Shown here piece after piece: positions 62,458 to 64,000 of a DNA stretch of 64,000 nt. The stretch covers positions 104,139 through 168,138 of the forward strand of contig CADECY010000004.1 of assembly GCA_902825945.1 (NCBI GenBank). Direction: 5' to 3'. Positions within the stretch are counted from its first letter, which is position 1. Every line of letters begins with the position of its first letter. The translations under genes and the position numbers were made by a program. The notes under the pieces are model-generated. The model was not told the DNA's origin. It saw nothing but the letters and a program-made list of their open reading frames with translations, and did not search any database. Origin of the DNA: an uncultured Acidobacteriota bacterium. Lineage in GTDB: Bacteria; Acidobacteriota; Terriglobia; Bryobacterales; Bryobacteraceae.

Positions 62458-63833
62458 CCCAACTGGCCGCTGGCCCGGCGCATCTGCAACGCGCGGTCGG
62501 TGATTCCCAATCGCTTGGCCGCGCGCTGCAAGTTGCCTTCCTCCTGTTGCACGGTGATGCGAATCGCCGCGTCCGACGCCGCTTGACTGATCTGGCGCAA
62601 CTCGATACCTTGCGCCACGCCGCGGCGAATCGATTCGTCGAACAGTTCGTCAGGCCACACGCGGCGTGCCGCCTGCTCCACGGCCGACCATTCTTCGGCG
62701 GGCAAATCGCCCGCGGTTACGGGCCCAGGGCCTGCATGCCGCTGTCCCATTCTCGTTACCAGTTGCCGCAGTTCGCGGACATTGCCGGGATAGTCGCGAT
62801 TCAGCAGAAACTCTTCCACTGCGGGGTCGAATTCACACTCGCCTTCCGGGTGTACGGCGGCCAGGAAGTGACGGGCGAGCGGCAGGATGTCGGCTCGGCG
62901 TTCCCGCAGCGGCGGCGGCCGGAAGATCCAGGTGGCAAGGCGGAAGTAGAGATCCGGCCGGAAGGCACCGCGCGCGACCTCGGCGGGCAGATCGCGATTG
63001 GTGGCGCATACGAGGCGGAAATCGGTGTGTTGCCACGAATTGCCACCCACTCGCTTGTAGGTCTTCTCCTGAATCGCGCGAAGCAACTGGGCTTGCAGGG
63101 GAAGGGGCAATTCGCCGGCTTCGTCCAGGAACAGCGTGCCGCGATGCGCGAGGGCAAACGCTCCGTCGCGTGACTGCACGGCTCCGGTGAAAGCGCCGCG
63201 CTCGTGTCCGAACAATTCGCTGCCCGACAGCTCCGGCACGATCACCGTGCAGTCGACAGTGACGAGTTCGCCTTTCGAAGGGCGGCTGTCGAGATCGTGA
63301 ATCAGCCGGGCGAGTAATTCCTTGCCGGTCCCCGTCTCTCCCATGATCAGGATCGGCGCCGTTGTGAAACAGGCGGCCTCTACCACCTGGCGCAGCAATC
63401 TTCGCCATGAGGCGCTGTGGCCGATCAGCGTTCCCGCCACCGGCTCGGAACGGAGGATCGTATCGACGGCGTTCCAGCGGTCGAGCAAGGCCGAGATCCG
63501 GCGAATCGCCGCGGGTCCGTGGAAGCAGATCGAGTCGTCGGCGCCCGCCTGCAGGAGCCGCCAGATGAAGGCGGATGGCGTGCCGTGATCCGCCATCGAA
63601 ACGCAGAGAATGCGTGTGTCCGGCGCCGCCGCGCGCAGTTCCACGACTGATTCGAGGACTGCGTCCGAGCAGGTAGTGAACGGAATGAGCGCGCTGGCCG
63701 TCTCGCCTTCCGCTGCCGGGTCGATTCCCGCCTGCCGCAATGCCTCCGCCAAGGCTGCGGCGGCCGGCTCGTCTCCCCTGGGAGACAGCAAGACAGTCGA
63801 GGGCTTGCCTGCCGATGGAGGGTGCTGCTGCAT
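62454..63833 (-). CDS. Sigma-54-dependent transcriptional activator with receiver-like N-domain
   Basis: 459 aa. The first 120 residues resemble a degenerate receiver (no clear phospho-acceptor Asp). The AAA+ domain has Walker A GETGTGKE at 165-172, the sigma-54 contact GAFTGA at 213-218 and FLDEAGELP. The C-terminal Fis-type helix-turn-helix is NLQRAAKRLGITDRALQMR. It is convergent with the six-gene operon, overlapping by 4 nt, and is the likely activator of the -24/-12 promoter at 55821. Confidence 0.93.
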   Translation of the reverse strand: MQQHPPSAGKPSTVLLSPRGDEPAAAALAEALRQAGIDPAAEGETASALIPFTTCSDAVLESVVELRAAAPDTRILCVSMADHGTPSAFIWRLLQAGADDSICFHGPAAIRRISALLDRWNAVDTILRSEPVAGTLIGHSASWRRLLRQVVEAACFTTAPILIMGETGTGKELLARLIHDLDSRPSKGELVTVDCTVIVPELSGSELFGHERGAFTGAVQSRDGAFALAHRGTLFLDEAGELPLPLQAQLLRAIQEKTYKRVGGNSWQHTDFRLVCATNRDLPAEVARGAFRPDLYFRLATWIFRPPPLRERRADILPLARHFLAAVHPEGECEFDPAVEEFLLNRDYPGNVRELRQLVTRMGQRHAGPGPVTAGDLPAEEWSAVEQAARRVWPDELFDESIRRGVAQGIELRQISQAASDAAIRITVQQEEGNLQRAAKRLGITDRALQMRRASGQLG

Positions 63834-63891
63834 TAGGCTCCGTGATCGCTCGGGCTCCCTCTGCCCGGTCTGTAATCGAAAACACGGAGTG

Positions 63892-63918
63892 GGGGCGGCT
63901 TCCTTCGGGTGCCGCCCC
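63892..63918 (-). terminator. 8-bp hairpin upstream of the sigma-54 activator gene
   Basis: GGGGCGGC (63892-63899) pairs with GCCGCCCC (63911-63918), loop 11 nt. It lies between the partial gene at the right edge and the activator gene on the minus strand, 20 nt after the former's stop. No T tract. Confidence 0.45.
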
Positions 63919-63937
63919 TGAAAATCGGGTGTTCGCC

Positions 63938-64000
63938 CTACTTTGCCGGAGCGGCCCCGGTGGCGCCCACCGGCATCTCTTCGTCCTTCGACCCCTGCTT
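63938..64000 (-). CDS. C-terminal end of a gene truncated by the window edge
   Basis: The minus frame reads KQGSKDEEMPVGATGAAPAK and then TAG at 63938. It is the last 20 residues of a protein that begins beyond the window. Ala/Gly/Pro-rich charged tail; no family can be assigned. Confidence 0.45.
   Translation of the reverse strand, partial: KQGSKDEEMPVGATGAAPAK

Noticed and set aside
1..64000. tRNA, rRNA, CRISPR arrays, insertion sequences, prophage
   Set aside because: I looked for cloverleaf-type, ribosomal and direct-repeat patterns and for transposase/integrase motifs in the translations and saw none; a dedicated scan (tRNAscan-SE, Infernal) could still find a short RNA.

Overview
The window looks like a chromosomal segment of a high-GC member of the Acidobacteriota, most likely the Solibacter/Bryobacter group. 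This is inferred from gene content, not from a marker gene: a DUF1501 protein paired with a cytochrome-c/DUF1549/DUF1553 protein, a Ser/Thr kinase fused to a beta-propeller, the C-terminal end of a TonB-dependent receptor, a two-subunit molybdenum hydroxylase, and many secreted proteins with Tat or Sec signals. I see no rRNA, tRNA, CRISPR array, transposase or phage genes. Gene order is dense, with many 4-base stop/start overlaps.

Left part (1-22 kb): a secreted metalloprotease with a MopE-like metal-binding repeat; a DinB-like protein; a BNR-repeat sialidase-like protein; a [2Fe-2S]/molybdopterin hydroxylase pair; a compact nitric-oxide defence operon (group I truncated haemoglobin, ferredoxin-type reductase, NsrR-like repressor); TlpA-like thioredoxin; DUF808; an OPT transporter; an OmpR-type two-component system; a di-haem peroxidase; and a HupE/UreJ-DUF4198-DUF4331 neighbourhood.

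Middle (22-44 kb): a frameshifted secreted protein; a multicopper oxidase followed by a TolC-type protein (probably copper handling); the DUF1501 and DUF1549/1553 pair; a DNA glycosylase-like protein; patatin; RuvA; a methyltransferase; a metallo-beta-lactamase-fold protein with a LytS/LytTR two-component system; a small di-haem cytochrome; a relic of a TonB-dependent receptor; a DMT transporter; gamma-glutamyltransferase; an alpha/beta hydrolase and a Ser/Thr kinase.

The most striking region is 44.5-45.4 kb. An approximately 400-bp unit is tandemly duplicated between the kinase gene and an FHA-GAF-AAA+ sigma-54 activator gene. Each copy has a perfect-spacing -24/-12 (sigma-54) promoter, an identical 29-nt leader block, a strong Shine-Dalgarno, an ORF of only 16 or 17 codons (both starting MKVNTKVKAG and ending WGE), and a perfect GC-rich hairpin. 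It looks like a sigma-54-controlled tiny-peptide locus beside its own activator.

Right part (47-64 kb): LOG-family hydrolase, Dps, a second AlkD-like protein, VOC protein, two FMN-dependent alpha-hydroxy-acid oxidase paralogues (one lacking the catalytic His), a decayed ADP-ribosylglycohydrolase, a secreted beta-propeller-like protein, an HD-GYP response regulator and an alpha/beta hydrolase lacking its serine. From 55.8 kb a six-gene operon of largely unknown proteins follows a sigma-54-like promoter: two paralogous Glu-rich/Gly-rich small proteins, an HExxH protein, a large unknown protein, an alpha-oxoamine-synthase-like PLP enzyme and a peptidoglycan-binding/GIY-YIG-like protein. It ends against a convergent second sigma-54 activator. 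So the window holds two separate sigma-54 activator/target pairs, each controlling poorly known small proteins.
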